A DNA stretch of 64,000 nt, from NCBI RefSeq assembly GCF_026155325.1, contig NZ_JAPFPW010000013.1, positions 32,818 to 96,817 on the forward strand, given 5' to 3'. Both the position numbers and the translations under genes were made by a program. The notes beneath the pieces were generated by a model. The model had not been told where the DNA came from. It did no database searches and saw only the letters and a program-made list of their open reading frames with translations. This stretch comes from Desulfobotulus pelophilus (GTDB lineage: Bacteria; Desulfobacterota; Desulfobacteria; Desulfobacterales; ASO4-4). Shown piece by piece: positions 9,245 through 18,038 of this stretch (the stretch's first letter is position 1; the number at the start of each line of letters is the position of its first letter).

Positions 9245-9607
9245 ATGGATAAAGAACAGATTGAATACTTCAGAACCTATCTTGTTACACAGCTGGATGA
9301 GTTGCTCCATCAGGCCGATGGTACGGTCAGTGGCATGACAGAGCCGAAGGAAAATTTTCCGGATCCCACGGATCGTGCGTCCCATGAGTCCAACCGGAAT
9401 TTTGAACTGCGTATACGTGACCGGGAGCACAAGCTGATCAAAAAAATCAAGCAGGCACTGGACCGCATTGATAATGGAACCTTTGGAGTCTGTGATTCCT
9501 GCGGTGAGGATATTGCTGTTGAGCGTCTCAAGGCAAGGCCTGTAACAGCACAGTGCATTGAATGTAAAACAAAGTCCGAGAAGATGGAAAAAGCTCTTGG
9601 CATTTGA
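9245..9607 (+). CDS. dksA: DksA/TraR family zinc-finger transcription factor
   Basis: DksA binds in the secondary channel of RNA polymerase and works with ppGpp to adjust rRNA and stress promoters. The 120-residue product has the N-terminal coiled coil and a C4 zinc finger with Cys83, Cys86, Cys104 and Cys107 (CDSCGEDI and CIECK). The length is close to the short DksA forms of Desulfobacterota. The start ATG 9245 follows GGAGGG. The next gene overlaps its 3' end by about 11 bases, suggesting coupling. Confidence 0.9.
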   Translation: MDKEQIEYFRTYLVTQLDELLHQADGTVSGMTEPKENFPDPTDRASHESNRNFELRIRDREHKLIKKIKQALDRIDNGTFGVCDSCGEDIAVERLKARPVTAQCIECKTKSEKMEKALGI

Positions 9608-10490
9608 ATCTCTGGATCCTGCTGTGGATCTGCATACCCATAGTACGGCTTCCGATGGCAGCCGTACACCTCAGGAGCTTATGGAAGAAGCGGTATCTCT
9701 TGGGCTGGCTGCTCTTTCCATAACAGATCATGATACCATGGCCGGCGTCCTAGAAGTTCTGGATGCCGGTTTTTGTTCCGCCATTCATTTTGTACCAGGG
9801 GTTGAAATATCGGCCACGGTGCCCGAAGGTATGGACAGGCAGGACAGCCTTCATATCCTAGGATATGGTATGAATCCCCATGACAGACAGCTTACCTCCC
9901 TTCTGGAAAGACTGCAGGAGGCCAGAGAAAAGAGAAATCCCCTCATGATCCGTAAATTACAGAATCTGGGGTTGGATATCACCATGGAAGAGGTGGCTGA
10001 AAAATCGGGCAGTGGACTGGTGGGGCGTCCGCACATGGCGGGAGTCCTTGTGGATAAAGGACTTGTTCCGGATGTGGATACGGCCTTTGAGCGTTATCTC
10101 GGCAGCGGTCGTCCTGCCTATGAGGAAAAATACAGAGTGCCCTGGAAAGAAGCTATCCGAGTGATCCGGACGGCGGGGGGGGTTCCCGTACTGGCCCATC
10201 CCGGCCTGATCCGTGGACTGGACAGGGAGTCCCTGCGCAGCCTGCTGGTACGGCTTTGTGCCGAAGGGCTTTCCGGGGTTGAGGTGTATTATCCCCGGCA
10301 TGACAGAGTGCTGGTCAGCACCCTTGAGGCTCTTGCTTCAGAGATGGGCCTGATCCGCACAGGCGGATCGGATTACCATGGCGGTCTGAAGGATGGCATT
10401 GCTCTGGGCAGGGGGTTCGGTGACCTTCTGGTTCCCTATGAGGTTTATGAAGAACTGAGGCTTGCCATGAAAAAGGCTGCTGGCGGGTAG
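9597..10490 (+). CDS. PHP-domain phosphoesterase (RnmA/TrpH-like)
   Basis: This metal-dependent cytoplasmic phosphatase or exonuclease has the PHP fold. Metal-ligand motifs are visible in order: VDLHTHS, TDHD, GVEIS, LAHPG and GSDYHG. Related proteins include E. coli RnmA (YciV/TrpH), which removes 5' nucleotides from RNA and dephosphorylates 3',5'-bisphosphates. I place the start at TTG 9597, overlapping the dksA stop, since translation then begins 12 residues before the first catalytic motif. TTG 9558 is a longer alternative. The product is 297 residues. Pairing with dksA and nearby rnc suggests RNA metabolism, which is inference. Confidence 0.83.
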   Translation: MAFESLDPAVDLHTHSTASDGSRTPQELMEEAVSLGLAALSITDHDTMAGVLEVLDAGFCSAIHFVPGVEISATVPEGMDRQDSLHILGYGMNPHDRQLTSLLERLQEAREKRNPLMIRKLQNLGLDITMEEVAEKSGSGLVGRPHMAGVLVDKGLVPDVDTAFERYLGSGRPAYEEKYRVPWKEAIRVIRTAGGVPVLAHPGLIRGLDRESLRSLLVRLCAEGLSGVEVYYPRHDRVLVSTLEALASEMGLIRTGGSDYHGGLKDGIALGRGFGDLLVPYEVYEELRLAMKKAAGG

Positions 10491-10561
10491 CTGTCTCATC
10501 CCTTTATTTGAAGGCAGCATTGCAAAACGGTATGGTACCGGCGCTTTCTGAGAGGATGGGT

Positions 10562-10595
10562 TTAGCAGTGCGGGCAGTTGTGCCGGCTCTGCTAA
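10562..10595 (+). other. Inverted repeat in the rnc leader
   Basis: TTAGCAG at 10562-10568 pairs perfectly with CTGCTAA at 10589-10595, with an inner GGCA/TGCC pairing. It lies upstream of a second hairpin in the same gap before rnc. Confidence 0.4.
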
Positions 10596-10636
10596 GCATA
10601 TCCTGTTCCCCGGTGATTTGCACCGGACGTTTTTGG

Positions 10637-10676
10637 GAGGACTTCTGTTTCCGGGTGAAGTCCTCGGGTAGTTTTT
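10637..10676 (+). terminator. Hairpin with T-run just before rnc
   Basis: GAGGACTTC (10637-10645) pairs perfectly with GAAGTCCTC (10657-10665), and six T follow at 10672. It reads as a terminator for the PHP gene. It lies only about 20 bases before the rnc start, so an RNase III-cleaved autoregulatory stem, as known for E. coli rnc, is the alternative. Confidence 0.6.
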
Positions 10677-10685
10677 TCCCTATGG

Positions 10686-11384
10686 ATGTGCACAATGACT
10701 TTTCTTTCCATGAAGGTCCTTCAAGAGGCCATACAGTATTCCTTTCATAATCCTGAGGTACTTGACAACGCGCTTTGCCACTCTTCCTATGTCAATGAGC
10801 AGGCTCTGGTACTCAAAAATAATGAGCGGCTCGAGTTTCTTGGCGATGCGGTCTTAAGTCTTGTCATCGGTCATCTTCTCATGGATCATTTCAGGGATGT
10901 CCGGGAAGGGGACTTGTCCCGTATCCGCGCCAGTCTTGTGAATGAGCGGCAATTGGCAGAGGTGGCAAGGCAGCTGGATCTGGGAGCCCATATTCGTCTG
11001 GGACGCGGAGAAGTGCAGACCAATGGCCGCAACAAGGATTCCATTCTGGCCGATGCCTATGAGGCCCTTGTGGCGGCGGTTTACAGGGATGGTGGCTTTG
11101 AGGCGGCCTTTGCTTTTGTTGCCCGTTGCTTTGGTCCCATCCTTGCCCGTCTTGATATGAGAGAAGGTATCCATGATGCCAAAAGTCGTCTTCAGGAAGA
11201 AGTGCAGATGCGGCACAAGGTGACACCTGTATACCGTATTGTTGGCGAGGAAGGGCCGGACCACGATAAAATTTTTCATGTGGAGGTGGAAGCTCACCGG
11301 CTTACTGCCAGGGGGGCCGGTAAAAGTAAGAAGCTGGCGGAACAGGATGCAGCTCGTAAAATTCTGGAAATGATGTCCCTTTAG
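10686..11384 (+). CDS. rnc: Ribonuclease III
   Basis: RNase III cleaves double-stranded RNA and processes rRNA precursors. The protein of 232 residues has the catalytic signature NERLEFLGDAVL at 46-57, the second acidic motif DAYEALVAAVYRD, and a C-terminal double-stranded-RNA-binding domain that ends in KKLAEQDAARKILEMM. The start codon is uncertain: ATG 10686, ATG 10695 and ATG 10710 are in frame and none has a strong Shine-Dalgarno sequence. Two hairpins lie upstream. The radical SAM gene downstream may share its transcript. Confidence 0.95.
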   Translation: MCTMTFLSMKVLQEAIQYSFHNPEVLDNALCHSSYVNEQALVLKNNERLEFLGDAVLSLVIGHLLMDHFRDVREGDLSRIRASLVNERQLAEVARQLDLGAHIRLGRGEVQTNGRNKDSILADAYEALVAAVYRDGGFEAAFAFVARCFGPILARLDMREGIHDAKSRLQEEVQMRHKVTPVYRIVGEEGPDHDKIFHVEVEAHRLTARGAGKSKKLAEQDAARKILEMMSL

Positions 11385-11438
11385 TCGGTATTGTTCCAGG
11401 CTTTCCCGGTCCTTTTTGGTTATACAAAGGTGGTCTGC

Positions 11439-12482
11439 TTGGTTATCTCCATTGGTAAGCCTTTTATTATTCCCCTCTTTCTCCCCCACGCGGCCTGTCC
11501 CCGCCACTGTCTGTTCTGCAACCAGAAGGCCCTGCATGCGGAGGATTTTTTGCTGGATATGCATGCATTGCGCAGGGAAAGGGACCGTTGGCTTGCTTTT
11601 CCCAGGAACCGGCAGCGTCCTCTGGAGCTTGCTTTTTTCGGTGGTAATTTTCTGGGTCTTGGTGAATCCCGGCTGAGGGCATGTATGGATCTGGTGACGG
11701 AAGTACCGGGTGCGGGAGTCCGTTTTTCCACAAGGCCGGATACGGTATCCGAAGACTCTGTCCGGATTTGCAAGAAGGCTGGCAGGCCTGTTACGGTGGA
11801 GCTGGGAATTCAGTCTCTGGACGAGGCTGTGCTGAGACGTTCGGCACGGGGGCACGGTGTGGCTGAGGTGGCAAGAGCGGTGCAGGTTCTCAAGGATGCG
11901 GGTATCCGTACGGGGGCCCAGATGATGCTGGGCCTTCCCGGTGCTACGGAAAGCTCCGACATGGCCTCGGCCGAAAGTCTTTGTGTTTTGTCTCCCGATT
12001 TTGCCCGTGTGGCTCCCACTCTTGTCCTTGGCGGCAGTGGGCTGGCCCTTCTTTACCGCAGGGGAGCCTATAAGCCCATGAGCTTCGGAGAGGCGGTGCT
12101 GCGTTCGGCCCGCTATGTGGATCTGCTGGAAAAAAGAGGTGTTCCGGTGGTGCGTATCGGTCTTCAGACGGATACCTTTCTGGAAAACAGCATTGTGGCA
12201 GGTCCTCACCATCCTGCTTTTGGGGAATGGGTGCGCGGCCGCATGCTGGCCGACCGCGTTCTGGTTGTTCTTGCTTCCATGGGGCCTTTTTTTGCCGGTG
12301 AAGAGGTGTGCATCCGTGCAGCAGACTCCATCCGGGGGCGTATGCAGGGAATGAAAAAAAGTAATTTTCCCCTATTCTGCAAAGCCGTAGCTCCCGCCTC
12401 CCTTCGTATTCGGACAGATGCCGGTCTTCCACCTGGTTTCTGGCAGGTGGAACATCGGGGAAACCTTACAGGCCCTGCTTGA
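11439..12482 (+). CDS. Radical SAM protein, Elp3-like
   Basis: This 347-residue protein has the radical SAM iron-sulfur motif CPRHCLFC at 20-27, followed by PLELAFFGGNF, VELGIQSLDE and MMLGLPGAT, the typical order for Elp3/HemN-related enzymes. No acetyltransferase domain follows, so it is not Elp3 itself and the substrate is unknown. The TTG start at 11439 is chosen because AAAGGTGG lies six bases before it, and the protein then begins right before the radical SAM barrel. TTG 11391 would add 16 residues. It sits 54 bases after rnc. Its last 17 bases overlap the convergent mrcA gene. Confidence 0.82.
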   Translation: MVISIGKPFIIPLFLPHAACPRHCLFCNQKALHAEDFLLDMHALRRERDRWLAFPRNRQRPLELAFFGGNFLGLGESRLRACMDLVTEVPGAGVRFSTRPDTVSEDSVRICKKAGRPVTVELGIQSLDEAVLRRSARGHGVAEVARAVQVLKDAGIRTGAQMMLGLPGATESSDMASAESLCVLSPDFARVAPTLVLGGSGLALLYRRGAYKPMSFGEAVLRSARYVDLLEKRGVPVVRIGLQTDTFLENSIVAGPHHPAFGEWVRGRMLADRVLVVLASMGPFFAGEEVCIRAADSIRGRMQGMKKSNFPLFCKAVAPASLRIRTDAGLPPGFWQVEHRGNLTGPA

Positions 12483-14862
12483 AAAAGTCCTTTTCGTCTT
12501 CAATCTGGCCGGATCTCGGCGTAAACTCTACGGGTTCATTTCCTTTCTGGAAAAATTCAAACGCTGAAGATTTGGATTCGGCAATGGGAAGAAGGCCCGT
12601 TTCCGTGTCGATTTTTACGGTTACGATACCCGGAGGCGCCGGTGGGAAAGATGTGGGCGGCAGGTTTTCATGGGCGGCCTCCATGAAATCCACCCATATG
12701 GGAGCGGCCGCTCTGGAGCCGGTTTCGCCTTCGCCAAGGGAGGCTTCATCATCAAAGCCAACCCATACTCCTGTGATCAACTGAGGGGTATAACCCACAA
12801 ACCAGGCGTCCTGCAGCTCATTTGTGGACCCTGTTTTGGCGGCAACGGGCCAGCCTTTGCGGCTGAGGGTGCGGGCCCTCCATCCGGTTCCGTTGCTGAC
12901 GGCTGTTTCCAGCAGGCTAGTCATGAGAAAGGCCGTTTCCTCGGAAAGAACCTTTTCATGAAAGGGTCGGTTGTTTTCCAGCAGATTCCCGTCCCTGTCT
13001 TCTATGCGGTTGATGAATACGGGATCGGCAAGCTTACCCTGGTTGGCAAAAACCCCGTAGGCATTGACCAGCTCAAGAAGGGAGTGGCCGGAAGAGCCAA
13101 GTGCTATGGAAAGATCTCTGTTGATGGGTGAGGTCAGGCCCAGTTTGCGGACATAACCCAGAGTATAATCCATACCGATATCTTCCATAATTTTGATGGT
13201 GATAACGTTTCTGGATTTGTTGAGGGCCTCCCTGAGCATGGTGGGACCGTAAAAGGTATCCTGATAGTTTTTGGGTTTCCATGTGAAGTCTCTGGTCTCA
13301 TCACGGAAGACAAAGGCATTGTCCACAATAATGGAGGCAGGGGTGTATCCCTTATCCAGGGCAGCCGCATAAATAAAGGGCTTGAAGGAGGAGCCCGCCT
13401 GTCTTCTGGACTGGATGGCGCGGTTGAACTGGCTGTCTCTGAAATCCCTTCCCCCCATCATGGCACGGACTTTTCCCGTTCCGACTTCCATGCAGAGCAG
13501 GGCCGCCTGGGCCTTGGGTATCTGTTCGAGGCGCAGATCCCAGATTCCGTTTTCCTGTTTTTCTACCAGACGGACAAGGATTTCATCACCCACCTTCAGG
13601 GCATCTCCGGGTCTCTGGATGCGGATATCGTAGTAGGCGACCTCCGGATTCGGTCTGCGTGCCCAGCGCATGGTTGAAAGGGGTATCTCACCGGTATGTT
13701 TTCCAAAACGAACCCGGGTTTTCTGGCCCTGATTGTCTACATGAACTACAATGGCGCGGGTGATCATGTTGGTTTTCACAGGTGTTTCTCCGGAGTCCTC
13801 TCCTATGGAAGCCACAGCAGCCTCTATGCCGGCAACACCCACATTGCTCAGGGGGCCTCGGTATCCCTGCCGTTTGTCAAGGTCGGCCAGACCTTTGAGG
13901 ATGGCTTTTTCTGCTTCTCTCTGGATGGAAAGATTCAAAGCCGTATGAATCTGCAGGCCTTCTTCATAAAGGGTTTTTTCTCCGTAACGCTGCAGCACGT
14001 ACTGGCGGACATATTCTGTATAATAAGGGGCCATTTCGATATAGAGGTTCTGGCGGGGGTAAATGGAGAGTTTTTCTTCTCTGGCTGTTTCTGCTTCTTC
14101 CTGGGATAGGATGCCGCCGCTTACCATCCGTGACAGTACATACAGCTGGCGTTCCCTGGCCCTTTCCGGATGGCGGAAGGGGGAGTAGCGGCTCGGGGCC
14201 TGGGGCAGGCCTGCCAGTATGGCCGCCTGGGCAAGGGAAAGATCTCTGGCTGAAACGCCGAAGTAATTCTGGGCGGCGGCTTCAACCCCATAGGCTCCGT
14301 GGCCCAGAAAAATCTGATTCAGATAGAGATGGAGAATTTCTTCTTTTTCAAGGTAGCGTTCAATGCGGTAGGCCAGTATGGCTTCCCGCATTTTTCTGGC
14401 ATAGCTGCGTTCCGGAGTCAGAAAAAAGGACTTGGCTACCTGCTGGGTAATGGTGCTGCCGCCCTGCACGATGTTGCTGGCCTGGATGTTTTTGATGAAT
14501 GCACGCAGAATACCCTGGGGATCAATGCCCCTGTGCTGAAAAAACCGGGAATCTTCAGCGGCAAGGAAGGCTTCGATCAGGTGATCCGGCATATCCGAAA
14601 GGGAAATCACAATACGTCGTTCCCTGAAAAATTCGGCAACAATGGTGCCGTCTTCCGCATACACCGTTGAGATGGCAGGAGGACGGTAGGCCTTGAGGGC
14701 AGAAACGGAAGGAAGATCTTTGGAAAAGTAGAAGAAAGCGGTACCAGCCAGCCCTGCCGCTGCGGCAGAGCAGACGAAAATGGTTATGAAAAACCATTTG
14801 ATTATAGATATGAATCGGCCCCTGGGAGGGCTGGTGCGGCGGTTTCGGTGATGGGAGCTCAT
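12466..14862 (-). CDS. mrcA: Penicillin-binding protein 1A (bifunctional)
   Basis: This inner-membrane peptidoglycan synthase of 798 residues carries both glycosyltransferase and transpeptidase activity. A cytoplasmic tail and one transmembrane helix (about 20-46) precede the GT51 domain, which has EDSRFFQHRG at 103-112 and GGSTITQQVAK at 134-144. The transpeptidase domain has SSFK at 491-494 (catalytic Ser491), SRN at 550-552 and KTGST at 676-680. An OB-like insert lies between the two. Length and motif order fit PBP1A/PonA. It is transcribed alone on the minus strand and converges on the radical SAM gene. Confidence 0.95.
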   Translation of the reverse strand: MSSHHRNRRTSPPRGRFISIIKWFFITIFVCSAAAAGLAGTAFFYFSKDLPSVSALKAYRPPAISTVYAEDGTIVAEFFRERRIVISLSDMPDHLIEAFLAAEDSRFFQHRGIDPQGILRAFIKNIQASNIVQGGSTITQQVAKSFFLTPERSYARKMREAILAYRIERYLEKEEILHLYLNQIFLGHGAYGVEAAAQNYFGVSARDLSLAQAAILAGLPQAPSRYSPFRHPERARERQLYVLSRMVSGGILSQEEAETAREEKLSIYPRQNLYIEMAPYYTEYVRQYVLQRYGEKTLYEEGLQIHTALNLSIQREAEKAILKGLADLDKRQGYRGPLSNVGVAGIEAAVASIGEDSGETPVKTNMITRAIVVHVDNQGQKTRVRFGKHTGEIPLSTMRWARRPNPEVAYYDIRIQRPGDALKVGDEILVRLVEKQENGIWDLRLEQIPKAQAALLCMEVGTGKVRAMMGGRDFRDSQFNRAIQSRRQAGSSFKPFIYAAALDKGYTPASIIVDNAFVFRDETRDFTWKPKNYQDTFYGPTMLREALNKSRNVITIKIMEDIGMDYTLGYVRKLGLTSPINRDLSIALGSSGHSLLELVNAYGVFANQGKLADPVFINRIEDRDGNLLENNRPFHEKVLSEETAFLMTSLLETAVSNGTGWRARTLSRKGWPVAAKTGSTNELQDAWFVGYTPQLITGVWVGFDDEASLGEGETGSRAAAPIWVDFMEAAHENLPPTSFPPAPPGIVTVKIDTETGLLPIAESKSSAFEFFQKGNEPVEFTPRSGQIEDEKDFFKQGL

Positions 14863-15367
14863 GGATTAGTCTGCTCTCTTATGTCGGGTTGGTGAAAGTG
14901 GTGAAAAAGGCTATGCGGATTTCCAGTGATAAAAAATCATACCTGATGGTTTTCGTAGCAGATTCGGTCTTCCGGGGCAAGGATGGGCTTGGGGAGGAGC
15001 GGGATCGTTTGACAGGTCCGGGACAGGCAGAGTAGATAATATAAGCAAAAAGGTAACTGTTCAGCACAATTTCCCTTTGGCAAATCGAATACCTTTCATC
15101 AGGTGCATAGACAACCGGGCCATTTATTCGAGACGCAATCCGGAACTCAAGCTGAAAAGCCCAAGCCCCTTTGCGGGAGCAGAAATGTTTAAGGATTTTG
15201 AGTGCCGGAATCCGAAACGATGGCAATGTTACTCACAAACAGCCCTATTGTCTTTTGCTAAAACTAAGGCTTTGAAAGTAATAAAAAATATTTCAGGATA
15301 AAATGTGCTGAACAAGTACGCAAAAAGAATCTTTATATAGCATAGGGAAAGGGCAGGAGCGTATACT
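14863..15367. other. 505-base intergenic region between mrcA and hisI
   Basis: No convincing gene is seen between these divergent genes. The right half is AT-rich, unlike its neighbours. A promoter-like pair reads rightward: TTGACA at 15009-15014, 18 bases, then TAGATA at 15033-15038. A second weak set (TTGCTA and TAATAA) lies near 15250-15280. Open frames on both strands lack a ribosome-binding site and any recognisable protein. Confidence 0.4.
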
Positions 15368-15745
15368 ATGAAGGTGGATTTTGGGAAGTGTGGAGGGCTG
15401 GTTCCTGTGATTGCACAGGATGTGCACTCCGGTGAGGTTCTGATGCTGGCCTATATGAATGAGGCTGCCCTGCAGAAAACCCTTGAAACAGGAAAGGCTA
15501 CCTATTTCAGCCGCTCGAAAAATCGTCTGTGGGTAAAGGGAGAATCTTCGGGCCATGAGCAGGAGGTGAAGGAAATACGGGTCGACTGCGATGGAGATAC
15601 CCTGCTGCTGCGGGTGGTTCAGAAGGGTGGAGCGGCCTGTCATACGGGCTATGCTTCCTGTTTTCACCACCGTATCCAGGCCGATGGCGGAACGGAAGTG
15701 CTGGGATTGCCTGTTTTTGACCCCGAAAAGGTGTATGGTAAGTAG
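15368..15745 (+). CDS. hisI: Phosphoribosyl-AMP cyclohydrolase
   Basis: HisI opens the purine ring of phosphoribosyl-AMP in histidine biosynthesis. The 125-residue protein is the single-domain form, without the HisE pyrophosphohydrolase. It shows the metal-binding DCDGDTLLL motif and the zinc-ligand segment [12 protein letters not shown], plus [12 protein letters not shown]. The ATG at 15368 follows AGGAG. No other his genes lie nearby, so it is a dispersed pathway gene. Confidence 0.95.
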   Translation: MKVDFGKCGGLVPVIAQDVHSGEVLMLAYMNEAALQKTLETGKATYFSRSKNRLWVKGESSGHEQEVKEIRVDCDGDTLLLRVVQKGGAACHTGYASCFHHRIQADGGTEVLGLPVFDPEKVYGK

Positions 15746-15807
15746 CTTTTGTGTTTTTGGGGTGAGCTTTTTTGAAGACGAACCGTGAGATGAAGAAGGA
15801 ATTTTTT

Positions 15808-16407
15808 ATGCATATCCGCTCCGCAGAGTTTATCACCAGTGCCGTTAAGGCTGCCCAGTATCCACCGCCGGATTTTCCGGAGGTGGCTTTTGTGGGGCGC
15901 TCCAATGTGGGAAAGTCTTCCATGATCAACTGCCTTGTTCAGCGAAAAAGCCTTGTTAAAACCAGTCAGACTCCCGGTAAAACTCAGCTTGTGAATTTTT
16001 TTCTGGTGAATGAATGCATGCGTCTTGTGGATCTGCCTGGTTATGGCTACGCAAAGGCTCCTAAAGATGTACAGCGGCAGTGGGGTCCCATGATTGAGGG
16101 CTACATTGTTGACAGGCCTAATCTTTGTGGCCTTTTTCTTCTGATGGACATCCGCAGGGATGTGCGTGAGGAGGAGGAAAGGATACTGGAGTGGCTGGTA
16201 TCCCGGCGTATGCCCGTACGTCTCGTCTTGACGAAAACGGATAAATTCAGTCGCTCTGCCGGTATGGCCCGTGTGCAGGCGCTGGTAAAACAGACAGGTC
16301 TCCGTGCCGGTGATTTCATACTGTTCTCATCCAAAACCCGCCAGGGCCGGGAGGATGTATGGCAGTGGATTTCTTCCATGACCGGTATTCATGAAGAAGC
16401 CTTATAA
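15808..16407 (+). CDS. engB: Ribosome-biogenesis GTP-binding protein EngB/YsxC
   Basis: This TRAFAC-class GTPase of 199 residues helps assemble the large ribosomal subunit. It shows the P-loop GRSNVGKSS, the G2 region TPGKTQ, the G3 motif DLPGYGYAKA and the G4 motif TKTDK. ATG 15808 is chosen because AAGGA precedes it by seven bases; in-frame TTG 15772 and ATG 15790 would add residues not typical of the family. It lies 17 bases before era, another ribosome-assembly GTPase, and the two are probably cotranscribed. Confidence 0.93.
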   Translation: MHIRSAEFITSAVKAAQYPPPDFPEVAFVGRSNVGKSSMINCLVQRKSLVKTSQTPGKTQLVNFFLVNECMRLVDLPGYGYAKAPKDVQRQWGPMIEGYIVDRPNLCGLFLLMDIRRDVREEEERILEWLVSRRMPVRLVLTKTDKFSRSAGMARVQALVKQTGLRAGDFILFSSKTRQGREDVWQWISSMTGIHEEAL

Positions 16408-16424
16408 TCCAGGGAAATTATCTT

Positions 16425-17321
16425 ATGTCATCAGCCGCTTCTTTTTATTCGGGTTTTGTTGCCATTATCGGAGCGCCCAACGCGGGAAAGTCTACTCTGA
16501 TGAATCGTCTCATCGGGGAGAAAATAGCCATAACCTCCAAAAAACCGCAAACCACAAGAAACCGCATTCTGGGTATAGTGCATCGTCCTTTTTCCCAGTT
16601 GGCCTTTGTGGATACGCCGGGTGTTCACCGAACATCGAAAATACTGAATCGCCGCATTGTTGATGCTGCACTGGCCGCAACCACCGATGCGGACCTTGTT
16701 CTCTGGCTGATGGATGTGAGCCGCAGCGCTGAGGAGGAAAACAGCCTGATACTGGAACATCTGCAAAGCTGCTCCAAGCCGGTCATTCTCGCGCTGAACA
16801 AGATCGATCTGATTGCGCGGCCGGAGCTTCTTACATGGATGGAGTTATGGCATGGCCGTTTTCCTTTCCGTGAGATCGTTCCCATTTCCGCCGTAAGTGG
16901 TGAGCAGGTGGAGGTTCTGGTGGAGGTTCTGGAAAAGTATCTGCCCGAAGGTCCGCCCCTTTTTCCCGAAGACAGCCTGACGGACAAGTCTGTGGGCTTT
17001 ATTGTTTCCGAACTGATACGGGAAAAGGTTTTGCGGCGTACGGGTGAAGAAATTCCCTATTCCATAGCTGTGACCATTGAATCCTTTAAAGGTGAGGGAG
17101 AAGGTGAAAAAGCCGAGATCCATGCGGCCATCCATGTGGACAGGGAGTCTCAGAAAGGTATTCTGATTGGTAAGGGGGGGAGCCGTCTGAAAGAGATCGG
17201 CACCGATGCCAGAAGGGATATCGAAGCTCTTATGGGTAAAAAAGTGTTTTTAAAGCTATTTGTGCGGGTCCAGAAAAACTGGACACGGGACGCAAAGGCC
17301 ATGGAACGTTTCGGGTATTAA
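16425..17321 (+). CDS. era: GTPase Era
   Basis: Era binds the 3' end of 16S rRNA and guides small-subunit maturation. The 298-residue protein has the GTPase motifs GAPNAGKST, DTPGVH and NKID, and a C-terminal KH RNA-binding domain with GKGGSRLKEIG and the ending VRVQKNWTRD. The length is standard. It follows engB by 17 bases. A long structured gap follows before the HNH gene. Confidence 0.96.
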   Translation: MSSAASFYSGFVAIIGAPNAGKSTLMNRLIGEKIAITSKKPQTTRNRILGIVHRPFSQLAFVDTPGVHRTSKILNRRIVDAALAATTDADLVLWLMDVSRSAEEENSLILEHLQSCSKPVILALNKIDLIARPELLTWMELWHGRFPFREIVPISAVSGEQVEVLVEVLEKYLPEGPPLFPEDSLTDKSVGFIVSELIREKVLRRTGEEIPYSIAVTIESFKGEGEGEKAEIHAAIHVDRESQKGILIGKGGSRLKEIGTDARRDIEALMGKKVFLKLFVRVQKNWTRDAKAMERFGY

Positions 17322-17611
17322 GGGTATTCCCATGAAAATGGAGGCATTGTTTGCCCCGCTCTTCGGTGGGAGAGGGGCCTGCCTGTCACACAGGCCCGGA
17401 GACTAAGCTTCTGGAGTAAGGAACCGTTTGTTGGCCTGAGTGTCGGGGTGAAGCCAAAAGGGATGCGGGAGCGGCCTTGATCCCACGCTGGAGCAAGGGT
17501 TTGCTGAAAGCTGTGGGTTGCTGGCCTTCTGAGAGGGGCGCTGGGAAAGATTGTCTGTCGGGCAGATTATCCCCTGAAGTAGTCTGTCTGTACCTGTAGG
17601 GAAGGACCGTT
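17322..17611 (+). other. GC-rich structured leader between era and the HNH gene
   Basis: The 290-base gap holds no gene that I recognise but is rich in inverted repeats. GCCCC (17353-17357) pairs with GGGGC (17374-17378), and CTC/GAG extends that stem. GGGCCTG (17375-17381) pairs with CAGGCCC (17391-17397), which competes with the first stem. GGGAT/ATCCC spans about 17460-17484, and AGGGG/CCCCT encloses TCTG/CAGA near 17535-17575. I could not match it to 6S RNA, RNase P, tmRNA, SRP RNA or a common riboswitch by eye. It may be a leader or a small RNA. Confidence 0.4.
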
Positions 17612-17920
17612 ATGGATCATCACTGGTTTGAAGATGATGTGTTTGTCAAAAAAGAAAGGCAGAAGGCCCGGGAGCTGCGTCAGTCCCAGTGGTGGAAGCG
17701 CCAGTGCTCAAGGGGTGTCTGTCACTATTGCGGTTTCCCGACTCCCGCTGCCGATCTTACCATGGATCATGTTATACCCCTTGCACGGGGAGGCCGGAGC
17801 ACCCGGGGCAATGTGGTGCCTGCCTGCAAGGCCTGCAACACCAAAAAAAAACAGCTCCTGCCCATGGAGTGGGAAGAGTGGCTTACAAAGTCAGGCAGCT
17901 TCTCTTCGGATGGCGGATAG
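17612..17920 (+). CDS. Small HNH endonuclease family protein
   Basis: This 102-residue protein has the HNH nuclease fold. A CHYC zinc knuckle is followed by MDHVIPLARGG (the first His), GNVVPACKACN (the Asn and the second knuckle) and a Lys-rich end. Such stand-alone HNH proteins are common in bacterial genomes and most have no assigned role; they are not proof of a mobile element. ATG 17612 follows GGGAAGGA. The gene ends at a strong shared terminator and is preceded by a long structured leader. Confidence 0.85.
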   Translation: MDHHWFEDDVFVKKERQKARELRQSQWWKRQCSRGVCHYCGFPTPAADLTMDHVIPLARGGRSTRGNVVPACKACNTKKKQLLPMEWEEWLTKSGSFSSDGG

Positions 17921-17949
17921 GGTTGTCAGGTTGATCCGTCTTTGAGTGG

Positions 17950-17996
17950 AAAAAAGGCTTCCGGATGAGAAAAAGGATCATCCGGAAGCCTTTTTG
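17950..17996. terminator. Bidirectional terminator between convergent genes
   Basis: An 18-bp perfect inverted repeat (17951-17968 with 17978-17995) has A-tract and T-tract ends and a nine-base loop. It can serve both the HNH gene (plus) and the unknown gene at 18039-18641 (minus). Confidence 0.92.
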
Positions 17997-18038
17997 GTTT
18001 GCAGGCCTTGTGCAGCCTATGGTCCGGTGAAGGAGAAA

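Noticed and set aside
14879..15226. Minus-strand frame in the mrcA-hisI gap
   Set aside because: No ribosome-binding site, unusual composition and no recognisable family; read as a shadow frame.
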